A stretch of DNA of 64,000 nt. It comes from Archilochus colubris (Eukaryota > Chordata > Aves > Apodiformes > Trochilidae). Shown here one piece after another: positions 13,177 through 24,670 of this stretch. The stretch's first letter is position 1. Every line of letters starts with the position of its first letter. The notes under the pieces were generated by a model. That model was not told the origin of the DNA and searched no databases. It saw only the letters and a list, made by a program, of their open reading frames with translations. A program made the translations under genes and the position numbers. The stretch lies in assembly GCA_023079485.1 (NCBI GenBank), contig CM041085.1, positions 28,567,121 to 28,631,120 of the forward strand, given 5' to 3'.

Positions 13177-13500
13177 TGTAGCGAGACGAACCTCTCTTAG
13201 GGCACGGCACTCCAAGGTCCAACGGGTGTTCTAGCAGAGGTGCACAAAAAGTGCCCTGAGTCTGTTGCCTCAAGGCTGATTAGCCTGGCTCGGTGCTACT
13301 GCTCCAGAAGCAACGAACCTCTCTACTGGCTTGCTGAGGAGTGAGCTGAGTCTGTGAGTTTGAGCCTCACCTTTTATTGGCCCCCTAATCCTGCTCATGC
13401 ACAGTTGGGGCCTGCCCTAATCAGGCACAGGTGGGCTTAACACAAGCTCATGCCCACTACCTGGTAATTAGTGGCATCTGGTTGTCTCATTTCACTACAC
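13177..13500 (-). mobile_element. Small solo LTR (ERV), minus strand
   Basis: A segment of about 324 bases whose ends form a TGTAG...CTACA inverted pair. It is flanked by CTTAC at 13172-13176 and 13501-13505, a 5-base target-site duplication if base 13500 is counted as part of the element. On the minus strand it reads TGTAGTGAAATGAGACAACC near the start and has CCAATAAAAGG in the middle (13371-13380), serving as TATA box or poly(A) signal. No internal retroviral sequence remains, so it looks like the product of LTR-LTR recombination. The family name is not known to me. Confidence 0.72.
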
Positions 13501-16500
13501 CTTACTTTGCTGACTCTTGTAATTTTTCTCCACCTTTTTTACTCTGCAAGTTAGGTAGGGATAGCACAGTGTTACCTTTGCATCACAGGAGGCAGTGTCC
13601 TAAGATAGTGGCACAGGGACATGGGCACACCTGAGCCACAGTTAAGTGCCCTGCACTGGGGATGGCCACCAGCCCAGCAGCAACATGGGATAATGTGCAC
13701 AACCTTCTGTGACAGGCACCTCCAGACTCCCCAGGCATATACCCTATAAAGCACGGGTTCATTAAGGATTTTCTGCTCCTCTCAGGACCCTCCACTTCTT
13801 ACCTTTTGTAAAGGGGTGAATACTCCTTGCAGAGATGGAGGCTGTCAGTAAATAAACTGCTTGAGTTAAATTTTAAGTTTGTGCTGGTAACAGACCTATT
13901 AGTAGTTAGAAAAATTCTAAGAAATAGCTACAAGTGCCCATTTTTCTTTCCAATTGTTTGGCTTATTTGGTCAAATACACAAAATTAACACTATTATTTC
14001 CACCTAACCAAACTACCAAACATAAGGAAAAAAGGAAGGAAAAAAAAGGAAAAAAAAAAAGGAAAAGAACAATCAAACAAACAAAGAATATTATTCAAAA
14101 ACATTCAAACATTCAGTTGGGTTCCAAGAAAGTATGAGACAGCACTACAGACTATTAGGTTAAAAAATAGTAGTAATTTGGGATAAAACTTTGAGTAAAG
14201 GGATTCTAACCATGATACCAGCCAAGGTCCAAGTCATACTTCTACAAAGCATTATCTTAACATTGTCCATAGAAATACTTGGTCCTACATTTTGATCCTA
14301 CATTAGCCATCTCTTATTAATGAGCTATTTTAGTGGTGGTTGCTTGGCCTTCTCATGTCAAATCAAGCCATCACTAACCACTTTTGTAACATTACCAAAC
14401 AATAGAGTTGCATGATCTAGAAGGCAGGGTGTGATTAGCTATGAATATTCAAAATGAGCCAAATCTTTTGTATTAGACAGAGTATACTTCCTTTAAAATA
14501 TGAACTTTTCATACCCACAAATGTGCATAGGTCTCTGTCACAAACTGGAAAAACAGTGAACCTGCACTCTGTGTGGTAAAAAAGAAATAAGGTTTGCTTA
14601 ATTCCCCCTACAACCCTGCCCAGTGCTCTATGAAATACGAAGCAGGTTGTATTAGCTCACAAACTTCCCCAAACAAAAATATATTTTCAAATGTCTAGCA
14701 AATAATTATACAACAAAATACATTAAGTGAGGTACAAACTGCAGTAGTTCATTAAAACAAAATTTTTGCTCTTGTTCCCAGAAAGCTTATGGGTTTTTTT
14801 CTTTTCTTCATTGGAACTGAGGGCAAACATCTCAGACTTTAATTACAAAAAGAGAAATGTAATTAGTCATAATAATTCTTAGGATCAGTCTATAGTCAGT
14901 CTTTCTCAATTATTTTTGTAATATAGAATTTTCCTGAAGAAGGTCCTAGAACATCTTAGATCTAAGCAGACCAAATTCTGTATGTAAAAAAAGCTCCATA
15001 AAAAGACTGTAACAGAGTAAACCACAGGCTCTGTTTGAACTGTTCTAGAAAAGAGTAAAGTGCAATTTTGCAGCCCGTAGTAGAATAACTTTCTTGTTGA
15101 TTATGTGCAAAGGGTGGCCCACTTCTTCTGCAGCCTATGCAGACTTAAAGAGGGAGTGCAGAGGGAAATGTATTTTGACTTGGGACCATCTTTATCAACT
15201 GATCTCTATGCTGGCACACACCTCCCTCTACATGCAGCTAGCTTCTTGGACTGCTGATATCCTATCTTGAAAGAATTCTCTAAATATTTCTGTCAGTTCT
15301 AAGAGTAAAAACTCCTTTTTTACTGTGGGAAAAGCAACATTACAGTGAATAAAAGAATAAAGTAAAATATGGTGGACTATGGGCCATGCTATTCTACATA
15401 GGCATAAAATAGTCAAAACCTTTGCACCTCTGATAAATACAGAGAAGGTTTCTTTTATTCTACCTCACATGTCAGGTTTGTCTGTATAGCAGAACTGTAA
15501 CTACTCTCAGGAATATTTTCAAGAGATGTATTTTACCCAGCATCATATCTAATACTTTTGCTCATAAGGCACTTCTCAGTGCCTTACGCATTGAATTGCA
15601 TTTGAATTACTCCCCTTAGACCACCATCCTAAAGCATTACTTTTTGACATGTGGAGCAGGAAGGCAACACTGGACTACAGATGAGATAATTACTATATGT
15701 GTGATCATAAATTATGACCAAAGACAACTATAGTCGGGAGTCTGAATTTGGGTGCAATGCTATACACCATTTATGTATGCTTCTGTAAGTACTTTAAGGT
15801 AAGTATGCTTTGATTTGCTTTCAAAAAGGCATACAGTAACATTTTGTTTCTATGCTTCCACCACCTTTTGGACAAACTGCAATTAGGCATTGAAAGTGCA
15901 TAAACAAAATGAGTTAGAGAATGAGCTAGAAAGAGAAGCCACAACAAGTAAAAGCAAGGGCATACCTAGAAGGAAATTAGTTACCATGCTGTCACACATG
16001 TAACTTCCATGTTACCTGTAAAATTCCTGAACCCTAGTCAGTACTCATGTAGGTAACATGTCTGTGTGTAAACAGTACAAGTTTATCCTGGAGTGCCTCT
16101 TCTTCAATAGTATCGCCCTTTTTGACGCCACATAACCTCTCCCTCCTTTGGCAAGATTTGCTTTTGCCTCTGATTTTGGGAATATTACTTGGAAGTACAG
16201 ATTACCCAAGAATATGGACTCTTTAAAAGAATTTTTTTCTCCTGGAACAGAATTTTTAAAGTACCAGTTATCCAAAGCACAGTATGTTAAAGAAAATATG
16301 GGTAATTCACTCAATCTTGTATCAGTATGCTTGAAGTCTAAAAATCCAATACTCAGCTCTCTTGGTCAGGTTGTAATTTCAGATATTGCTGGGCAGCTAT
16401 GTGAATCCTTTGCATGTTTATGTGGCCTATCCCCACATGCTGACAGGTTCACACCTGTACATCTGATTAGCAGAAAATGTTTGACTTGATTAGTCAAGTG

Positions 16501-19500
16501 CAAAGCTCAATGCAGTCATACATTTGAAATTCAAGATTTCCTGGAGCTGTGTTAATAGATTTGAGACCTGAGTGGTGTGCAAATGAAGCAACAGGAGCCA
16601 CAGATCTTTACGGACAGTATTCCATCTTTTCATGCTCAGGGGGTACCAAATCAGGAGTGACATGTCCCTCTGTTAATGCCTTGGGACAGACAGCGGTTGC
16701 AGTCAGAGCTTTTCTGGAGCTTCTTCAAACGAAAAGTAGCAAATTCATGTAATACTGACAAATTCCAGATTCCTATTGACTACCATCTGTGCATTTGATG
16801 ATCACTAACAGCCAAAAAGGCATCTTTCAGATTATTCCTTCACATGACTACATTCTCCTTTCAGCTTTCACAAGGCCTTCTATGTGCAGTCTCTAGGCTC
16901 ATCCCCTCATTTTCTTACTGCTCGTCCTTTCCTGTGACTATGATTTTTCCTCAAATTAATGTCAACACAAAGATCTTCCTTCTATTTTAACACTGTCTCA
17001 GTGGAGTATTTGTGGTACCACAGGTGTGGATGCTCTGTGAAGTTAGTTTCAGAGTAATGATACACTATGCATGCTTAGCAATGAACTTATGTTTGCGAAT
17101 GTCTCTTTGCATATTAATAAAGGTTAGTGAACCAAAATGATGAGCTCTGTAACCATAAGGAGACCAAGGAAAACACATGAATACAGGTACAGACCAGATA
17201 CAGTCCTAGTTAGTGTGGGGGAAAAGTCATGGAAGGGTTGTCACCTATTACTTCTACCTACCAAATATGTGCATGGTATTTTACTATCCAGTAACAAGTC
17301 ACAGCTGCTTGATCCTGTAGGACTTGCAATATGAAAGAAATTCACACTATGCTGAAGTAACTGCAGTATTTCAAAACTCCATTACTGACAGCATTTCTAA
17401 GAAGCAAATCAAGATTTTATTTCCATGCAGTGTACTCTACCGGACATTACAACAAGTAGTCTTGGAAATAAGCTCCACTCTCAGGTACCACACTTAAATG
17501 TATTCAGACTTTCAGAATATTGTCCTAAATTAGGTCAAAACAGAGCAAGAATAACAGGACATTCTGGCAAGGCAAAGTAACAGTGGAAGGAAAAAAAATC
17601 AATAAATACAAGGAAAAGTTGAAAATTGCTTTGAGGTAAGGGAGTTATTCCCACAGAAAGACAATTTGCATTGATTTAATTTCTGTCATACTTTGAGTCT
17701 TGTAATGAACTGTACTACTCCTGTTCCTTCTGAAGCACTGTCAGAAGGCCTGAGCAAAGTCATGAATAAGCAAGAATGAGAAATAAAGATTTTACCATCT
17801 CCATGCCATCTGTGAAATGCAGGAATCACCTACAGGTACTAAAACATGAGCTGGATAAACAGGGGCAGGAGGCTGGAGCAGAACAGAGACAAGCAACTGA
17901 GGTGAGAATGGGGGACTTAGCAGGAAAATCTTTAGTAACCACTGACCTTGCAGTACTGGATAAAGCCAGTACTCCTGAGATTTAACACAGGACAAAACCA
18001 ACGGGACCAACATTAAACAGATTTCTCTCTCATGCATTTTCCTGTCCATTACTCCCTGGGTCATATTAGTTCTTTACCTGCTCATATCCTAAGTCTACTC
18101 TCCCCTAGCCCCCTAGGGAAATGGTTGTCTCTTCTTCCTCTCTGCTCCCAAAACTCAAAGGCTTCTTTGAAACCTGCAGGGTACCATTTATATCCAAGCC
18201 AACATTTTCTTTAATACAAGAGAACTATTTAAGTGAAAATTCTTAATTTTTGAGAAGATATTAAAAAAATAAATAAATCAGACCTCTGAAATTACAACAC
18301 TGTATTTAAACTGAGAAAATCCTTGGGTAGCTGGCTTTCATTTGGTTGAGAATGCACAAGGATCAGTAGACTTTTCCCTGTACCATTTGCTTTAGAATAA
18401 AGCAGCCATCAGGAGACTTCACCAAGGTTTCAGTGAATCTGTATTAAGAGCAATGTTAGTTACACTATCATTTTGCCTAGCACATGGCAATTTCAGAATT
18501 TGCTTCTTTTCAGAGCAAAGCAGTGCTTGCTCATGTATGCTTTCAAAATGAAGCCACATTTTTACAAAAAGACAATCTCAAGGACTGACCTTCCTCTGTT
18601 ATTCACTTTCACATGTTCCATCTTCTTTCTCACATCTTTCAGGACACATGTGAAGGCAGTGGGGTTTGTAAGCATAACAGGAAAGGAAGCGGTGTACTGC
18701 TGCTGGAGAGCACAAGCTTGCACAGTACAGTGTCTCTTCCCTCCTGCCACCCCAGTAAGACTGCTTCGTGGATCAAAAGACCTTCCTCAAAAGAGGAAGC
18801 ATGAGTGCTGTATGGTGCTCCATAAATTGATGTGATGTGGTGGTATACTGAAGCTTTCAGAACTGCAATGTCCTCTCAGGTCAAAATACTGGTGCACATT
18901 CAGTGCTGCTTTCATGATTAATCCTTCTCCTCCCATAGGTGATGCAGAGACTTCTCTCACCCAAGTGGGTGCCCTTCCTCTCTAAGTTACCTAAACCCCT
19001 GTGTCCACTTCAGAAAAATCCTGCCTACCCTCCAGGATAATCAGGGAACACACAGAATCTGTGAAAAGGCATGAGGTAACCTACAGTCATACAGCACTCT
19101 CAGAAAGTGTAACCTTGTCAGGTCTCAAACCCTTTTGGCAACCCCTAGCACATCCTTAAAGGAATCATTAGGACAGCATTTAACACAGCGTGGCCTTCAC
19201 ATTGAATGCACTTACCAGAAGTAAAGAGGAGGAGCAAATCCCTGCTGCTTTGCAAAGTGCATGGCCTCCACTTTCCAGAATTTCTGCCTCAGGGAAGCAG
19301 GGAAAGTGATTGGTATTTAATGTTACCCGGGAAAGGAGGGGAAGATCACTAGGAAACACAGGTGGAAGTGAGCTAGGCAAAATCAGCCAGCCTAGTGTAT
19401 CCCACTGAAATATGCAGTGCCCTTCCCTGTCTCATTTTATTTGAAGCAGCTGAAGCAGAGTTCACATAAACTGCTGCCCAGCAAAGCCACGGGAAAGGGG

Positions 19501-22500
19501 CAGCAACAGGCAACTGGTAGGTAGAGATGGCTTAAATCTGAGCTGTATGCAACATGAACATCTGTGTTTTGGTCATTTGTCAGTACAGTCAGTGTTTGCC
19601 AATGTGGTCAATGAGGTCATTTGTCAAAGCAAAACTCTGCTGAGTTCCCAGATGCCTCATTCTTTCATGTGAGCCTCCCTAACATAAGTGCAGGAATAAA
19701 AATAATGTTCTTGTCACTACAAGAATAAATTCATTAAAGGTTAGAGCAAAATCCAGAACAATTACAAGGAAGCATTTACCTCTCCACAGACAGCATCTCT
19801 CAGTTATTTTTGCCAGCAATTTCGAAAACTAATTAAAATAATGGATTAATGTATTCAGTGTTTTAAACTAATCAGTAATGCAAACATGGTATGGATTTGC
19901 TCTTTCTTAGAAAAACTATTTTTAAAAGCCTTCCTAAATTGACACTTTTAAATAAAAATATTTTTCTTGCTCCTTTTAATTATTTCTAATCCAATGAATA
20001 ATGAAGCTCAGCTTGCTGATACTTGCACGGGTGTGAGAAAGCAGAGGTCACTGAGCTCTGTTGCTGAGGAGGTTCAATAGCCCAGAGTATAATTTTCCAG
20101 TAGTTTGATCAAATTCGGAATTATATAGCAATGACTATAAAGCATTAGCATTACAGAGTGACTCCCCTGCTTTTCGCTAGGAAAAAAGTCAGATTCTGAT
20201 TCTATGATATTGATGTACAAACATGGGTACATTGACTGATACAGAATCCCATTAACTTAAATGGGTCTTTACACAGGCATCTGCCCTGCTCGTGAGAATC
20301 AAAAACTTGATGACTGGAACCTAATTCCTGAACAACAGGAGTTCCCATCTCATAACCTCCTTCCTCCTCCACGGCCCATTCCCATGTTATCACACTGCCA
20401 ACAGTTTCAGGGAATTTGGGAAAAACAAAGATGCAAGAATTCCTTTCTTTCTAATCTACCTACTGATTCTTCACTACTGTGAGTAAAGTATGCTTATTGG
20501 TAAACAAAGGAACACTTAAAAACAGACTGTTCTGTGGATAAATCCTGGGAACAGATCCCCAGGAGAGCAAGATTTTCATAATGCTTTTTAGATACAAAGT
20601 ATGTAATGTTTTAAAGTGGCTGACCTTCCAAAAGATTCCAGCACCTTTCAGATGCTCGAATTTAGTTATGCCCGAGTTAAGCTTTGCAAAACAGAAGCCC
20701 TTTAACCTAACAATCAGGCTAGAATACTTTGTCTCAGGCTGTTTTTCACAAACACCACACCTGCACCCTGCTTATAAAATCTGCCTCCTCCGCTTGCCTG
20801 AGAATGAAACTCAAATAAGGGAAAGAGATCCTCAGTGAAGCTGTAAATGATGAATAGGTATTCAGTGAACTGAACTTTGAAGCATAAAGAACAGAGCAGT
20901 GAAAGTCTGGGAAACTGAAAGATGTAGTTTTAATGTAGTGCTATGCCAAAAAAAATCAGTTAAAACATTTAAACACCTTTCTTCACTTAAACTAGAATCT
21001 TCAATGGAGCAAAAGTGCCTCTGGGGAATGAGAACGTATTCTGCAAGATCTGAAGGCTATGTTGGAGAACTATATGCACTTCAAAGAGTTTCCTTCAATA
21101 TCACTATTTCAGAAGGTTTACAAAATGTTTATTATTTATACATTTAGTTATTTAAACAAGTGTAATGTATTACTCAGATGAGAACAAAAAGAGTTTGAAA
21201 ACTTAATTTTTATGCTGTAAAAATAATAAGGTCTGTTGGACTGAAGTTCCCTTTGACATTCCCTTCTCTTTTTAAAGAGTTTTTTTCACGCTAAAGACAA
21301 AAATAATGTCAAGTTCTCACCTCTTGGTTGAGGTTCAAAGGATTTCCCCCCCCCTTGTTTTAATAATACTTTGTATGGTAAGTATCTTATCAAATGAAGG
21401 CTGTGTTTGTCTGAATTTCATTGAAAAATAAGAGAAGAAGTCAGAAGTGAATAACCTACACTGAGTGCTAATTTCTACGTTTTTGATATAACTACTCTAA
21501 AGCCTGCAAAAAACCCAGAATCAACAATTGAAAAAATCAATGAAAAATCATATTGGCATAACTTTTCTTTTTCATTATGTCCCATAATTTAAAACTAGCA
21601 TTAGAAAATAGGAACATATTTTCTAAAGCCAGGGTATCTAGAGGTGTTCAGTGGTCACAGCTGTTACATGTGGGTTGAAGTATGGGACAAAAATGCTAGG
21701 AATTTAAATTTCTGTGTTCTTCAAAAATTCTGGAAGTCCTTTAAATCAACCTTAAAAATATCCTTAAATTTTGCTTCGAGTTACATAATTTTAGCATTTG
21801 CTTGACACTGGCCTGAGCTGCTCTTGTTTGCAATTATCACAATGTTACTTCTTTGACCTTCATTTTTACACTTCATTTTGTACCTCCAAACTAATCCTTT
21901 CTCTTTGAAAACATAGATTTACTGTGCATGGGGTAAGCTCCAGTCAAATTAATAGGCTAACCTCTCAAAAAACCTGATCTGCCAGGTGAGACAGACTTAA
22001 TAAAAAGTGTTAGTAAGCATCTCTCCCATGTCCCTTGGGCCTTTGTGCAGCAGGTCTTTCCAGAAGAGAGGCGGTGCAGGTAAAGCATGTACACCTTTGC
22101 TCTCAGTCCACCAGTCTTCCACAGTCTTCTGCATAGTCAGAGGTTCTGCCTGGTGCTCCTGGTTCCTCTGGGAACATCTCTTGTTGTAATATCTGTTGTG
22201 ATGGCATGTTGTGTATTTAACATAACTCCAGCAAAACCAGAGGCTATTGCTTGATTTTAAAGTTACCTATATACCAAGGCTGTCAGCTAGACATAGCACA
22301 GGCCAGAACCAAGGCAATGTGCCAATGACACAAAGAGCATTTGCCAAGGCTTTCTTCAAAATTTGACACCGCTCTGGAGTATGGGAAGCAAACATAGAAC
22401 CATAAAAATTTTACAAAAATCTGTTATTGACGTTTCTGTACTGAAAACTCAGTGCAGTTCTTTTTGTTTATTGTTGCTCTGCATTAGTTTGATTGATTCA

Positions 22501-24049
22501 GTCTTTTCGTATTTCTTGATGAATTAATGAACTACAGAAGTTCTCTTATTTGGATGTATTTTCTGATTCCAATTCCAAAGAACCCACAAGCTCAATGGTG
22601 ATGCCACGAGCAAGGATGGCTTAAGTTAACACATTTAATTTAACAATGGAAGCAGCAGTGAGAGCAAACACTACCATGGTTATTAGTAGCTGCCAAGCCA
22701 CAGAACAAGCTTGTTCCCCACAGGCCTTTAAACTCTTGTCAACACCTCCTCCAGGTTACATAAAGGAAGAGCTGGGGAGAGGTTCAGAATACTGCAAACC
22801 TTTTAATTGGGTGGCAAAGAGCACGACAAGGCAGCCCCATTCATGCAGAGCCTTGTGGCTGGAAGGGACCATCCAAGCAGAACTTTCACCTGGGGTGTGA
22901 AGACTGATCCACAGCAGCTCATGATGTCTCAAACTAAGTTGTTGCCAAAGTTCAGATATAAAGCTGCCTGCTTTTTCACCTAGACTTAGATCGGAGATTT
23001 TACAGAAACCTTTGTTATTTTAGCCAGCTGTTACCCATTTATTTGAAACATTTCAATTGCTTTCTCTGTTGCATGTTGCTGTGGCTACATTAGTTTCATT
23101 CTAGTGAAAAAAATACATCAAGATCGGCTTGTTATCTTGGTCTGTGTTCTCAAGATGCCTTTACCCACAGAAACATCAAAATATTGCAATACCTTGTCTG
23201 TTACTACACAGTTAAAGGGAGAATGGGTTATTTAGTTTATTATAGTCAAAACAGCCCTAAAGTGGCAAAAACATTTTTTCAAAAATTTGAAGATACAGTA
23301 ATACCATTAATTTTTAAGTTTGACTTGTCCACAGCTGATAATGCTGATACTAGCTTTAGTATATGCCACAGCCCACAAACTAACTAGAAAATAAAAATTA
23401 ATGCTTTGGTGATTGTTTTGCTTACATTTCTTCTAGTTTACTACGGCAAAAGCATTGTTTGATCTTCGGTGTTGCAGAACAAATGTTATCAGCTATTTTA
23501 TCATCTAAATAATTTTGGAACAGAAGATTTTTTCAGCTTCATGAACATTAAGGACTGTGCTTTTAATCTCACCATGCCACTGAAAGGGTCTTAAAATATT
23601 ATATATTACCAGATACTTATAAACATGAGGTAAGGATTGCAATTTTTAATAATTTAAAGGATGATAAAGTGGTTCTTTCAGTGAATGACTACTACTCATA
23701 TTTCTCTCATTATGAACTAAAGTATTTTTTTTTAAATTACAACAAACTGATGTACGCGCTTGAGTTTGATACAGGTTGTTAACTGCAGCGTTATCAAAGA
23801 CTGATGACAAAAGCTTTGGTCATAAATAGAACTCTCATATAAACACATCCTAGTGAAAAGGAAAACTAATAATTCCGAGATAAACGTAGGCTTTTATACC
23901 CGCCTCTCCATTTTGAGCGCCCCAAACAAAAATTACCTTGATCCTCTCAGCAGGGGAGGGAGGCGAGGGGGAGGGGTAAGAAATAAGATCAACTTTTCAG
24001 AAAATCACCACTATTATTCAACTGATGATAACATTTGATTAAAAAGACA
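13501..24049. other. Intergenic, no gene seen
   Basis: A long noncoding stretch. It includes a purine-rich GGAAAA-type low-complexity run at about 14025-14090, an AT-rich block with TAATTA and TAATCA words at 19800-20010 that resembles conserved noncoding DNA, and a C run near 21346-21355. Open frames up to 120 codons (18473-18835) show no domain and no exon-like splice context. Confidence 0.5.
14025..14090 (+). repeat. Purine-rich low-complexity run
   Basis: About 65 bases almost entirely A and G on the plus strand, built from GGAAAAAA-like units, passing into CAAA repeats. This is simple-sequence expansion with no coding value. Confidence 0.8.
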
Positions 24050-24670
24050 CAAGGGTTGCATGGCACCGGCAGGTCAGGCAGCTCGGTGAGGTGCTGGGGG
24101 AGCCCCACGCTGCCCCCATGGGGGTCCCGGCGCTCCTCAGATGGTACTGGGGCCCCGCACCTCGAAATGGCCGCGGCTGCCTCGGCTCAGCCAGGGCGGC
24201 AAGGGCTGCGCCTCCCCTGTGACAGCAGACCCGGGGCAGACTGCCGACACCTGACACACACTGACTCTGCGAAGGCTTCCGATTAAAGCATTAAACCTAA
24301 GCACCATTTTAAGCTTGGAATAACTGAATTGTGCGTTTGAGTGCAGGTGAAATGTTAGAACGGGACCCACCTTGGGCTGCGGGCAATGGCGGCTTCCTGA
24401 GCGGCGTCCTCAAGGAAACCCACGATCCTGCCCCCGGGAGGGCTGCACCGAGCTCCCGGACCCCTGCCCTGAGGCCGAGAACCTTCCCGAAAGCGGGCGG
24501 GGCGCCAGCCCCTGGGAAGGCCCCTGGTCAGGGAGAGCGGCGGGGAGGGAAGGTGGTGGCCGGGGCATGGAGAGCTGGGGTCTGGCGGCGGTGCAGCTGC
24601 ATGTGGAGGGAGGGAGAGAGGGAAATTAGGGGTTGTGAGGAAGCAAGCGTGGTGCGGGAGGACAAGTGAA
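24050..24670. promoter_or_regulatory. CpG island, possible promoter of an unannotated transcript
   Basis: About 600 bases with a very high GC and CpG density set in AT-rich DNA. Clusters such as cgaaatggccgcggctgcc (near 24161), gagcggcgtcc (near 24398) and cgaaagcgggcggggcgcc (near 24488) stand out, along with GC-box-like GGGCGG. It lies about 6 kb past the probable ARID1B 3' end. It contains small open frames (for example 24331-24669 on the plus strand), but none resembles a known protein. CpG density is directly visible; promoter function and direction are inference. Confidence 0.65.

Noticed and set aside
16148..16489. 113-codon plus-strand frame
   Set aside because: No family resemblance and no supporting context; probably chance.
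18473..18835. 120-codon plus-strand frame
   Set aside because: No recognisable domain and no splice-site context. Its length is within chance expectation for 64 kb in six frames.
22855..22882. ggctggaagggacc, resembling an inverted CR1 3' end
   Set aside because: Only about 14 bases match and the terminal repeats are missing; too short to call.
24331..24669. 112-codon plus-strand frame in the CpG island
   Set aside because: GC-rich DNA lacks stops by chance. The translation is Arg/Pro/Gly-rich with no domain, and a second frame is open over the same bases.
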